DNA of 64,000 bases from Chloropicon primus (taxonomy: Eukaryota; Chlorophyta; Chloropicophyceae; Chloropicales; Chloropicaceae). The notes under the pieces are model-generated. The model had not been told where the DNA came from. It ran no database searches and saw only the letters and a program-made list of their open reading frames with translations. The position numbers and the translations under genes were made by a program. The DNA lies in contig CP060754.1 of assembly GCA_023205875.1 (NCBI GenBank), forward strand, positions 1,791,638-1,855,637, read 5' to 3'. Below, one piece after another: positions 55,862-64,000 of this stretch. Numbering within the stretch: the first letter of the stretch is position 1; each line of letters opens with the position of its first letter.

Positions 55862-57700
55862 TCAGAACTCGGCATGCCCGGGGTACCTGGGGAAGGGCGT
55901 GACGTCCCTGATGTTCTCCAGACCCGTGACAAGCTGCACGAGCCTCTCGAAGCCGAGGCCGAAGCCGGCGTGCTTCACGGTCCCGTAGACTCTGAGCTCC
56001 CTGTACCACCACAGCGACTCGAGGACGTCGTGCTTCTTCATGTTCCCCTCGAGGATCTCCAGCCTCTCCTCCCTGGCGCTGCCACCCACAAGCTCCCCGA
56101 TTCCGGGGACCAGCAAGTCCACCGCCGCAACCGTCTTGCCGTCCTCGTTGAGGCGCATGTAGAATGCTTTGATGTCCTTGGGGTAGTCCGTGACGAACAC
56201 CGGAGTGCCCTCGAAGACTTTCTCGCAAAGGTACCTCTCGTGCTCCGTCTGGAGATCGCAGCCCCACTCTACCGGGTACTCGAACTTGGCGTCCCCACGC
56301 TCCGAGGCACTCAGCAAGCACTCCACGGCCTCCGTGTACGTGACCTTGTGCCAATCGCATTCCAGGAAGTGCCTCAGGAGGTCCGCCCTGCCCTCCGAGA
56401 CAAAGTCGGAGAAGAAGGCCAAGTCCTCGGCGTTCTTGTTCAGCACAGCCCCCAAGCAGTGCTTGATGTAAGCCTCGCTGCAGTTGATCACGTCCTCCAA
56501 GCCAGCAAAGGCGAGCTCGGGCTCCAGCATCCAGAACTCAGCCAGGTGCCTCTGGGTGTTGGAGTTCTCGGCCCGGAACGTCGGGCCAAAGGTGTACACG
56601 TCCCGGACGGCGCAGGCGTACGTCTCGGCCTCCAGCTGGCCGGAGACCGTGAGGTACGCCGGCCCGCCGAAGAAGTCCAGCTCGGGCCCGCCCTCGCCCT
56701 CTTGCGCTCTCCTCTCCATCTCCTCGACCTTGGACTTGAGCTCGAGCAGGACGGCGATCTCGCCCTTCGCGTAAGCGTTCGGGTTCTCCCCCAATTCCTT
56801 GGCCTTCTCCTTGGCCTCCTTCACCGCCAGCCCCTGCTTTGCGACCTCCCCGCGCGCCCTCTCCAAGGCTCCCTCGACGTCTTCCCCTTCGCTGGCTCCA
56901 GAGACCTCGGAGTCCGCGGCGGCCGTCGTGATCCTGAAAGCCTCCCCCGCCCCCTCGCAGTCACTCCTGGTGATGACCGGGGTGTTGACGTACGTGAACC
57001 CGTTCTCCCCGAAGAAATCGTGCGTGCATTGGGTCAGGGTGCTGCGGACCCTCGCCATGCACTGGATGGTTCGCGTGCGGGGCCGCAGGTGAGCCACCGA
57101 CCGAAGGAACTCCAGGGAGTGCTTCTTCTTCTGCAGGGGGTAGTCCTTGGCGGAGCACTCCCCGAGGACCTCGATCTCCTGGGCCTGCAGCTCGCACTTC
57201 TGGCCCTTTGCCCTCGAGGCCACCACCCTCCCCGTCACGCGCACGGAGGCCCCGGTGGCGCACGACCCGTCCGCAACGAGGGCGTGGGCTCCGGGAGCCT
57301 CCGCCAGGGAAGCCACGACCTGGAGTCCGCTCGCGCAGCTCCCGTCGCTCACGTCGAGGAAGGCCACGCTCTTCTGCGCCCGCGAGCTCCGAACCCAGCC
57401 GAACACCTCGCAGACCTCGTCCTCCCCCCGGCCGCCCTCCGCGCTCAGTATGTCCGATATGCGCGGCGGACGCTGGAAGACCCCCGTCGTCTTCGTCCCC
57501 GTCGTGGTCCGAATGGCTCTCGACCTCACCAAGCTCGCCTTCCTCGGTCCCAAGCGAACCAGGAGCCTCTCGCTCCCGCTCCCGCTCCCTCCCCTCCCCT
57601 GCGGCCTCCCCTTGAAGCACCTCCTGTAGCTTGGCGCAGCAGCTGACATGGCGGCGAAGTGTTGCCTCTGCCCGGACCAAACCTGAACCAACCGGTTCAT
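55862..57700 (-). CDS. Asparaginyl-tRNA synthetase, probably organelle-targeted
   Basis: It charges tRNA-Asn. It is 612 aa from ATG 57700 (MNRLVQVWSGQRQHFAAMSAAAPS); a second ATG at 57649 is equally possible. The N-terminal 60 residues are Arg/Ser-rich, as in a mitochondrial or plastid presequence. The OB anticodon-binding fold follows (VFGWVRSSRAQKSVAFLDVSDGS), then the class II core: motif 1 region FTYVNTPVITRSDCEGAGEAF, LTVSGQLEAETYACA, motif 2 TFGPTFRAENSNTQRHLAEFWMLEPE and motif 3 GFGLGFERLVQLVTGLENIRDV. Between motif 1 and LTVSGQ there is an insertion of about 75 residues, mostly coiled coil. Bacterial/organellar type AsnRS is expected in plastids. Confidence 0.95.
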   Translation of the reverse strand: MNRLVQVWSGQRQHFAAMSAAAPSYRRCFKGRPQGRGGSGSGSERLLVRLGPRKASLVRSRAIRTTTGTKTTGVFQRPPRISDILSAEGGRGEDEVCEVFGWVRSSRAQKSVAFLDVSDGSCASGLQVVASLAEAPGAHALVADGSCATGASVRVTGRVVASRAKGQKCELQAQEIEVLGECSAKDYPLQKKKHSLEFLRSVAHLRPRTRTIQCMARVRSTLTQCTHDFFGENGFTYVNTPVITRSDCEGAGEAFRITTAAADSEVSGASEGEDVEGALERARGEVAKQGLAVKEAKEKAKELGENPNAYAKGEIAVLLELKSKVEEMERRAQEGEGGPELDFFGGPAYLTVSGQLEAETYACAVRDVYTFGPTFRAENSNTQRHLAEFWMLEPELAFAGLEDVINCSEAYIKHCLGAVLNKNAEDLAFFSDFVSEGRADLLRHFLECDWHKVTYTEAVECLLSASERGDAKFEYPVEWGCDLQTEHERYLCEKVFEGTPVFVTDYPKDIKAFYMRLNEDGKTVAAVDLLVPGIGELVGGSAREERLEILEGNMKKHDVLESLWWYRELRVYGTVKHAGFGLGFERLVQLVTGLENIRDVTPFPRYPGHAEF

Positions 57701-58007
57701 GTCTCGTGTCTCAGGGCTCCACTCTTTCGTTCCCTCCTCCTCCTCTTCCTCTCCTCGCGACGGTCTCCTCCTCCTCCTCCTGCGCCGAGAGCCGAGGACC
57801 ACAAGCGAGAAATAAATGAGAGGAGCAAGGAAGCAAAGGAGGGGAACGACCGAGAACCCAACCAGGATCGCCGTCCTGGAAGGATGGAATGTGGTTTATA
57901 CGACAAGGCTGCTTTAGAGGTTAGGACCTTGTCCTTCTTCTTCTTAACGAGCAACGGGGCGCACCCACAGAGACCTCCCTGCGGGTCCGGGGATCCTTCT
58001 CCGCCTC
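57701..58007. other. Intergenic region between AsnRS (5') and trehalose phosphatase (3')
   Basis: This 307-base tandem gap contains CCTCCTCCTC-rich sequence near 57738-57785. I see no gene. Confidence 0.35.
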
Positions 58008-58907
58008 TCAACAGTCCCAAGCGGCGAGCTTCTCCAGGAACGCCAGGACGTCCCTCGGCTCCCTGACCGAGTACGAGGCCACGGTAGGCTTTACTACGGT
58101 GCTCACCAGGATCCCGCACCCCGTGCCCATCTCCTTTATCTTTGCAAAGGCGTCCTCGTCCGTCTTGTCGTCGCCCAAGTAAATCGGGAAGGACTCCTCG
58201 TCCGCGAGCTTGAACACCGTGTTGAGCAAGTACGACAGGGCGTGGCCCTTGTTCCAAGTGATCTGGGGCCTGACCTCGAAGACTTTCCTCCCCTTCTTCA
58301 TCTGCAGGCCCTTTGCCTCCACCACGTCCCTCACGATGGCTTCGATGTCTCCAATGGAATCAGGACTGGAATTCCGGAAGTGGACGCTGCAGCAGAACTT
58401 GTTGTCCTCAATGGTAACCCCTTGTATACCTTTGGTCTTCTGCTCCAGGATGTGCCTCACCTCCCTCACCAGCTCGATGTCGAGGCCCGGGGGCCTGTGG
58501 CTCACGCTGGGCTCGTCCTCGCCCTCGTCCCGCTCCTTGGGAGGCGGGGCCGGTCCCTCGATGTCGAGGCCGTGGGATCCCGCGTAGTACAGGTGGTCGA
58601 GCTTGACGAAGTTCTTGACCTTTTCCAGGGCCCTCCCGCTTATGATGCTCGTCCGAAACTTCTCCGACACCCGGTTGACGGCCCGTCGCATCTCCTCGGA
58701 CATCTCCGCCTTGTCCGGGTCGTTCACTATCGGGCTCAAGGTCCCGTCGTAGTCCAGGAAGACGCACACCTGCGTTCCCCTCCTCTTGGCCTCCGACAAG
58801 CAGTCTTCGAAGTTCTCCAGCGCGCAGGGCGGGTTGCACGATGGCCCTCGCCCTTCCCCCGAGGAGCCCGCCATCCTACCCTCAACCTCTCCTCCCTCTC
58901 GCAACAT
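58008..58907 (-). CDS. TPP: Trehalose-6-phosphate phosphatase, plant type
   Basis: It removes phosphate from trehalose-6-phosphate, a sugar-status signal. It is 299 aa from ATG 58907; an ATG at 58874 is an alternative. HAD motifs: VCVFLDYDGTLSPIVNDPDKA (DXDGT), RTSIISGRALEKVKNFV, YYAGSHGLDIEGP, RPQITWNKGHALSYLL and YLGDDKTDEDAFAKIKE. It has no trehalose-phosphate synthase domain, so it is a stand-alone TPP like those of land plants. Upstream sequence to the FKBP gene (58908-59204) is a divergent promoter region with TTG, GAGA and GAACGA microsatellites and no gene. Confidence 0.95.
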   Translation of the reverse strand: MLREGGEVEGRMAGSSGEGRGPSCNPPCALENFEDCLSEAKRRGTQVCVFLDYDGTLSPIVNDPDKAEMSEEMRRAVNRVSEKFRTSIISGRALEKVKNFVKLDHLYYAGSHGLDIEGPAPPPKERDEGEDEPSVSHRPPGLDIELVREVRHILEQKTKGIQGVTIEDNKFCCSVHFRNSSPDSIGDIEAIVRDVVEAKGLQMKKGRKVFEVRPQITWNKGHALSYLLNTVFKLADEESFPIYLGDDKTDEDAFAKIKEMGTGCGILVSTVVKPTVASYSVREPRDVLAFLEKLAAWDC

Positions 58908-59204
58908 CAGGACCCAAAGCCTTGTTGTTTGTTGTGAGGTGTGTTCGTGTTCCCTCCCTCCCTGTTGTTGTTGTTGTTGTTGTTGGTAGTGGTGGTGTGT
59001 TCCCTCGTTTTGTGTTCTTGTTGTCCCTCCCCCTCCCTGTCTTCCTCTTGTGTTCGCTCGCTCTCGCTCTCGCTCTCTTCTGCTCTTCTTCTTTTGGTTT
59101 GAGGAGAGCAGGAGACAGAGAGAGAGAGAGAGAGGAACAACATCACGACAACGACAACGACAACGAGAACGAGAACGAGAACGAGGAAGACGACGAGGAG
59201 GAAG

Positions 59205-59942
59205 ATGACCACCAGGAACAAATACATCACACCCACCAAACCCAAACACACAACAACGAACAGAAAACAAACAGGAAACAAAAACATCCACAACATCCAC
59301 AACATCCACAACATCCAACACGACAACAGGAACACGAGGAGGACGACGAGGAGGGAACTGACGGCGGGAGTGATGGTGGCGGTGGCGACGAGGATGGCAA
59401 TCGCTTCTCCTGGACGACTCGATTCTTCTGCTCGGGCGCAAGAGACGACGGAGTGCACAACCTGCTCGGATTCCAACTCATCTTTGCAGCCAGGGGACAA
59501 GGCCTTCCAGGTGTCAAGCTCGGGCCTGCGGATCCTGGACGTCAAGGAGGGCCGGGGACCCCAACCCAAGCAGGGGCAGACGGTCGTGCTGGACTGGTCC
59601 GGGTTCACGGCGGGCTACCAGGCGAAAAGGATAGACAACACTTCAGGGACGGACAACCAGTTTGTGTTCAAGCTCGGGTCGGATCCCAGGGAGGCCATCC
59701 CGGCGTTCGAGGAGGCCGTGGCCGGCATGAGGGTCGGCGGGGTCCGGAGGATCGAGATCCCAGGGGAGCTGGAGGAGCGCCTGGCCTATCCGGTGGACAA
59801 GGAGATCCGGTACAGCGCCGGTCCTAAGCCTTTCACCCTGGGCGGCAGGAGGGCCCTGGACTTTGTCCTGGACAACAAGACCCTCAAGCCCTTCAACAAG
59901 ACGCTCCTTTTCGACATCAGGCTGAACAACATCAGGCAGTGA
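59205..59942 (+). CDS. FKBP-type peptidyl-prolyl isomerase, probably thylakoid lumen
   Basis: It is 245 aa from ATG 59205. The N-terminus is Thr/Asn/Lys-rich with a HNI repeat (from CATCCACAA units at 59287-59312). An RR followed by moderately hydrophobic sequence (RRELTAGVMVAVATRMAIA) and SARAQ then suggests a twin-arginine lumen-targeting signal. The FKBP domain follows: SSGLRILDVKEGRGPQPKQGQTV, FTAGYQAKRIDNT, FKLGSDPREAIPAFEEAVAGMRVGGVRRIEIPGEL and the C-terminal TLLFDIRLNNIR. Several FKBP active-site aromatics are not obvious, as in many lumen FKBPs, so isomerase activity may be weak. Convergent with TypA (39 bases). Confidence 0.85.
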   Translation: MTTRNKYITPTKPKHTTTNRKQTGNKNIHNIHNIHNIQHDNRNTRRTTRRELTAGVMVAVATRMAIASPGRLDSSARAQETTECTTCSDSNSSLQPGDKAFQVSSSGLRILDVKEGRGPQPKQGQTVVLDWSGFTAGYQAKRIDNTSGTDNQFVFKLGSDPREAIPAFEEAVAGMRVGGVRRIEIPGELEERLAYPVDKEIRYSAGPKPFTLGGRRALDFVLDNKTLKPFNKTLLFDIRLNNIRQ

Positions 59943-59981
59943 TCAAACGGTTGGCGTAAAATATACAAATAAGGCAATCCT

Positions 59982-62195
59982 TTAATACAATTTCCCACCC
60001 TTGAGGCCCTTGGGATTCTTTCTCATCCTGATCGATTTCGGAGTGACCTCCACGAGCTCGTCGCCGGTGATGTACTCGATGCAGTCGTCCAGGGACATCT
60101 CCTTGGGAGCCGCCACCTGCACCTTGATCTCGGCGTTGGACCTCACGTTCGTGGCCTTCTTGGCCTTGGCGGCGTTCACCGGCAGGTCGCCGCTCCTCTG
60201 GTGGATCCCGATCACCTGGCCCTCGTAGATCTCCATGCCGGGGGCAATGAAAAGCTGCCCGCGCTCCTGCACGTCCTTGAGGGCGTACTGGGTGCTCTGG
60301 CCGGTGGCGAAGGCCACGAGACTGCCCTGCTCCCTCGTCTTGATCTCCCCGGAGAACTTGTCGTACCCGTCAAAGATGGTGTTGAGGACCGCCGTGCCCT
60401 TGGTGGCGGTCAGCATGTGGTTCTTCAGGCCCAGCAGGCCGCGGGTGGGCAGGCGGTACTTGATCGTCGTGGTCCCCATGTTCTCGCTCGTGGTCATGTC
60501 CATCATCTGGCCACACCTGTTGCCGAGGAGGTCCACGCAGGCTCCGACGAACTCCTCGGGGGCCTCCACGATGGCCACCTCGTAGGGCTCGAGCTTCTCC
60601 CCGTTCTCCTCCTTCAGGATCACGGTGGGCGGCCCGATCTGGAACTCGAAGCCCTCCCTCCTCATCGTCTCGATCAGGATCGTGATGTGGAGGGTCCCCC
60701 TGCCGCACACCACGAACTCGTCGGCGCTCTCCCCCTGCTCCACGGTGAGCGCCAGGTTCTTCTCCAGCTCCCTCTCCAGCCTGGTCTTGATGTCCCTGCT
60801 GTTGATGAACTCGCCCTCCTTGCCGGCGAAGGGGCTGGTGTTCACCAGGAACTTCATCCTCACGGTGGGCTTCTCCACCTCGATCTTGGCCAAGGGCTTG
60901 GGCATCGTCTTGCAGGCGACGGTCTCCCCGATGGCGATGTCCGGCATGCCCACGAACGCGCAGATGTCCCCGGCCTGAACCTCCTCGACGGGCTCCCTCT
61001 GGAAGTTCGTGAAGGTGAAGACCTCCCCGACCTTGCCGTTCCTCTTGTCCGCCCCAGGCTTCACCACGGCGAACTCTCCCTTCCTCATGGTGCCCGCCCC
61101 GACCCTCCCGATGGCAATCCTGCCCTTGTGGGGGTCAAAGTCGATGCTGGTGACGAGCATCTGCGTCGGCCCGTCCAGGACCACCTTGGGCGCGGGGACC
61201 TCCCTCATGATCGTCTCGAAGAGAGGCTCGAGGTCGTCCGCCAGGTTCTCGGGCTCCATGCCCGCGATTCCCTGCATGCCGCTGCAGTACACCACCGGGA
61301 AGTCGCAGAGATCGTCCGGGGCCCCGAGGTCGCAGAACAGCTCGAACGTGTTATCGATGACGTAGTCCGGCCTCGCCGCCGGCCTGTCGATCTTGTTCAC
61401 CACCACGAGGACCTTGATGCCGAGCTCAAGGGCCTTCTTCAGGACGAACCTCGTCTGGGGCATCGGGCCCTCCACGCTGTCCACGAGGAGCAGAACCCCG
61501 TCCGTCATCCTCAGGACGCGCTCCACCTCCCCGCCAAAGTCCGCGTGCCCAGGCGTGTCGATGATGTTGATCCTTGTTGTCGTTCAGGTTCAGGAGCAGC
61601 AAAGGAGCAGGAGAAGAAGAAGAAGAAGAAGAAGAAGAAGAAGAAGAAGAAAGACCGAGGTGGGGTGTCAGAACAAAACACTCTCGCTCGCTCCTTTGGT
61701 TTCCGCTCGACGCATCTCGACTCACTTGCTGCCCTTGTACGTGATGGACGTGTTCTTGGAAAGGATGGTGATCCCCCTCTCCCGCTCCAAGTCGTTCGAG
61801 TCCATGACACGCTCTTCGACCTGCTGGTTATCGCGGAAAACGTTGCTCTGGGCGAGCATCGCGTCCACCAGGGTGGTCTTGCCGTGGTCGACGTGCGCAA
61901 TGATGGCGATGTTGCGCAGGTCCTCCCGCTCCACGAGGACTCCCTCCACGGGCCCCACCTCCTCGGACTCCGAGACGGCGACGGCCGTCTCCTCAACGGC
62001 CACCGCCGCGGCCTCGCACGACACGACCTTGGACCTCACCAGCTTGCTCAGCAGCAGAGCCTTGACCCGGGAGGAGGCAGAGGGCTGCTGCCTTGCCGTC
62101 CTCCTCGGCGACCTCGCCGCAACTGGCGTCGCGCCCCTCGCGCTCACCGCGCCCCTCACGGTCGTCCTCATCGCCCTCGTCGTCGTCGCCCTCAT
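59982..62195 (-). CDS. TYPA: Translational GTPase TypA/BipA, plastid-targeted, two exons
   Basis: This ribosome-binding GTPase of the EF-G family is linked to plastid protein synthesis under stress. Exons are 62195-61726 and 61572-59982, giving 686 aa. The 153-base intron has a GTGAGT donor, a long TTC repeat (about 61612-61652) as polypyrimidine tract and an ACAAG acceptor. A transit peptide of about 85 residues ([17 protein letters not shown]...) is followed by G1 [15 protein letters not shown], the switch region [11 protein letters not shown]3 [14 protein letters not shown] and G4 VVNKIDRP. The BipA-specific C-terminus contains [25 protein letters not shown], then [19 protein letters not shown] and a final [13 protein letters not shown]. 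Confidence 0.95.
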
Positions 62196-63130
62196 TGCTC
62201 GTTGTCGTCGTCCTCAAATGGTGGGTTCGTCGTCGTCGTCCTCAGGGCTCGTGCGCCGCAGAACGAGAGCGAGCGAGCGAGAATTTCTGTGGCTGAGAGA
62301 GCCCCTGAAAGCAATCTTGCAAAAAGTGCAGATTTGGGCGGATCCTTATCCGTCCGGGTCGAGGGAGCGGGGGTTGGAGGACACCATGGAGGGAGAGGGG
62401 ACTTGTTTTCAGGTGTGTTTGGGGGTCTGTGTGGGTCCAATTGGGGGGCTTGGAATGTCTTGTTCTCAGTCGCTTTGCAAGATGACGTTGAATGGGAGGA
62501 GGGGTCGGGACCAGATGATGTGGGGTTTGGTCCGCGCACTGGCGTCGAGGGGTGGGAGAGGGGAGAGGTGTTCTTGGGGCAATGCAGGAGAGTGGGAGAG
62601 GAAACGAGGCAGGGAGAAGTTGATGTGGGTAGTTGTTCGTGGCTTGGATCCTCTTGGTTTGGTTCATGCTGACTTGATTGTGTAATTTAGGTGTGTATGA
62701 TATGATTCTGTCAGTTGCTGTTATTGTCCATTTTTGGGCCTATTTTTGGTACGAATAGTGGAGTGACGGATCCAGTTCGTGTCCGATGGCTATGAAACTT
62801 TGTCAGAAGCGGATTGTATTTTATATTTGGATACTCCTCTAATATTGTGTATCTTCCCGTCGTCGTCGAACCTGTAGAGGTCCATCTGTCGGACCACTAA
62901 AACCCAAACCACAGCCCTCCATGGAGGATGATGATGTTGTGTGAATGGAGTCCGTGATGAAGAGACTTGTTCCGGGTGGAGTGCAATCTAGGGCACCAGA
63001 GAATAACGAGGTCCAATCGTAAACCTTACCCTGATCCACTTTTCCGCTGGAATCCGTCGTCTTATGCGACCTGGTTTAGGGCCGACTAAAACCCAGATCA
63101 CACTTAAAACCTATACCAGAAGGAAAAAGT
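62196..63130. other. Gene-poor subtelomeric stretch
   Basis: About 930 bases upstream of TypA without a convincing gene. It becomes less GC-rich to the right (62650-63060). Two related blocks, ACTAAAACCCAAACCACAG at about 62897 and GACTAAAACCCAGATCACAC at about 63084, suggest another diverged repeat family leading into the 198-bp array. Confidence 0.4.
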
Positions 63131-63828
63131 GCGGTGGCTTGGAAGCATCACGGCAAGCTTGGATGATGCGACGGTGTCTTTCACTTAGGCTTCTTTTGTT
63201 CTCCGACTCCTTTCCTTGGCCAGGTCGTCCTTCCTTCCTTCCTCGGGCAAACCCTACTCAAGGCACTTCGGACCCACGAGAGGGCCTTTTAGGCGTTAGG
63301 TCTTGGGACTCCCAAGGCTTTAGGAAACGCGGTGACTCGGAGGCACCACGGAAAGCTTGGATGATGCAACGGTGTCTTTCTCCTAGGCTTCTTTTGTTCT
63401 CCGGCTCCTTTCCTTGGCCAGGTCGTCCTTCCTTTCTTCCTCGGGCAAACCCTACTCAAGACACTTCGGACCCACGAGAGGGCCTTTTAGGCGTTAGGTC
63501 TTGGGACTCCCAAGGCTTTAGGAAACGAGGTGACTCGGAGGCACCACGGAAAGGTTGGATGATGAAACGGTGTCTTTCTCTTAGGCTTCTTTTGTTCTCC
63601 GGCTCCTTTCCTTGGCCAGGTCGTCCTTCCTTTCTTCCTCGGGCAAACCCTACTCAAGGCACTTCGGACCCACGAGAGGGCCTTTTAGGCGTTAGGTCTT
63701 GGGACTCCCAAGGCTTTAGGAAACGCGGTGACTCGGAGGCACCACGGAAAGGTTGGATGATGAAACGGTGTCTTTCTCTTAGGCTTCTTTTGTTCTCCGG
63801 CTCCTTTCCTTGGCCAGGTCGTCCTTCC
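63131..63828. repeat. 198-bp subtelomeric tandem repeat, about 3.5 copies
   Basis: The GGATGATG landmark recurs at 63161, 63359, 63557 and 63755, so the period is exactly 198. Each unit carries ACGGTGTCTTTC, GGCTTCTTTTGTTCTCCG, CCTTGGCCAGGTCGTCC, CGGGCAAACCCTACTCAAG, CCCACGAGAGGGCC and GGCGTTAGGTCTTGGGACTC. Copies differ at only a few positions. Because 198 is a multiple of three, a 260-codon frame happens to stay open through the array. I do not believe it is a gene. Confidence 0.9.
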
Positions 63829-64000
63829 TTAGGTTTAGGATTGTAGGTTTGTAGGTTTGTAGGGTGTTAGGTTGTTAGGTTGTTAGGTTGTTAGGTTGTT
63901 AGGTTGTTAGGTTTTTTTGGGGTTTAGGTTTTTTAGGTTTAGGTTTTAGGTTTTAGGTTTTAGGGGCCCTAGGCCTTAGGTAGGCCCAGGCCCAGGCCTT
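63829..64000. repeat. Degenerate telomere-like repeats (TTTAGG/TTGTTAGG variants)
   Basis: Immediately after the truncated fourth 198-bp unit come TTTAGG and TTTGTAGG variants, six TTGTTAGG units (about 63864-63912), then GGTTTAGG and GGTTTTAGG units and a GGCCCAGGCC palindromic end. All are variants of the TTTAGGG telomere repeat of plants and green algae. The orientation (G-rich on the plus strand toward the right) is correct for a right-hand chromosome end. Confidence 0.75.

Noticed and set aside
63064-63846. 260-codon open frame with a 66-residue repeat
   Set aside because: It coincides with the 198-bp satellite, ends in telomere-like sequence, and stays open only because 198 is divisible by three. 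There is no recognisable protein feature.
1-64000. tRNA or rRNA genes
   Set aside because: I looked for T-arm-like GGTTCGAATCC patterns and rRNA landmarks in the intergenic gaps and found none convincing. A tRNA with an unusual intron could still be missed by eye.

Overview
The window is nuclear DNA from a small, gene-dense green alga; I cannot name the species. The evidence is a set of plastid proteins of cyanobacterial origin (a Mg-chelatase H subunit, THF1/Psb29, the C-terminal processing protease CtpA, a TypA/BipA GTPase and a lumen-type FKBP), plant-type trehalose-phosphate phosphatase and glutamate decarboxylase, telomere-like TTTAGGG variants at the right end, GC-rich coding sequence with a strong preference for AGG arginine codons, and spliceosomal introns. 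Most genes are intronless. Those with introns carry one or two, mostly 70-160 bases, with GTAAG or GTGAG donors and often a CTGAC branch-point-like motif. TGTAA-type poly(A) signals follow several genes.

Layout. 1-7.7 kb: a partial unknown gene, a small unknown protein, a SWI3/SMARCC chromatin-remodelling subunit, glutamate decarboxylase and a two-domain antibiotic-biosynthesis-monooxygenase (ABM) protein. 8-16.4 kb: a DGAT2-family acyltransferase with a very long multi-membrane N-terminus, octanoyltransferase LipB, a J-domain plus ubiquitin-like protein, a three-exon four-membrane-pass protein with an Ig-like domain, and a RidA protein. 16.4-24.9 kb: a PDCD2/TSR4 ribosome chaperone, a family-16 methyltransferase, an Rxt3 histone-deacetylase-complex subunit, THF1, a doubtful small membrane protein and a CHY/RING ubiquitin ligase whose two introns are near-copies of each other. 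24.9-38 kb: Mg-chelatase H, AIP1, a three-domain class III nucleotide cyclase, a HAD phosphatase and CtpA. 38-49.6 kb: an SMPD4-like protein, V-ATPase subunit C, a bacterial-type cupin, lipoyl synthase LipA, two tandem candidate box C/D snoRNAs, 2-amino-3-ketobutyrate CoA ligase and FolD. 49.6-62.2 kb: an unknown basic protein, a GH31 glycosidase, ribosomal protein eL42, asparaginyl-tRNA synthetase, trehalose-6-phosphate phosphatase, FKBP and TypA. 62.2-64 kb: no convincing gene, then a 198-bp tandem repeat array running into degenerate telomere-like repeats, which suggests a chromosome end lies close by on the right.

Functional themes. LipB and LipA are the two steps of lipoate synthesis. 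THF1, CtpA, Mg-chelatase H, TypA and FKBP serve the plastid. PDCD2/TSR4 and eL42 serve ribosomes. SWI3 and Rxt3 serve chromatin. There are no operons; the genes are simply packed, many divergent or convergent with only 80-350 bases between them. The most unusual items are the twin introns, the tandem snoRNA candidates, the three-domain cyclase with its catalytic residues split between domains, the fused DGAT2 protein, and a diverged dispersed repeat present at about 6.4-6.8 kb and 36.0-36.3 kb.

All exon boundaries were read by eye from splice-site and reading-frame logic. Family assignments come from recognised motifs and not from database searches.
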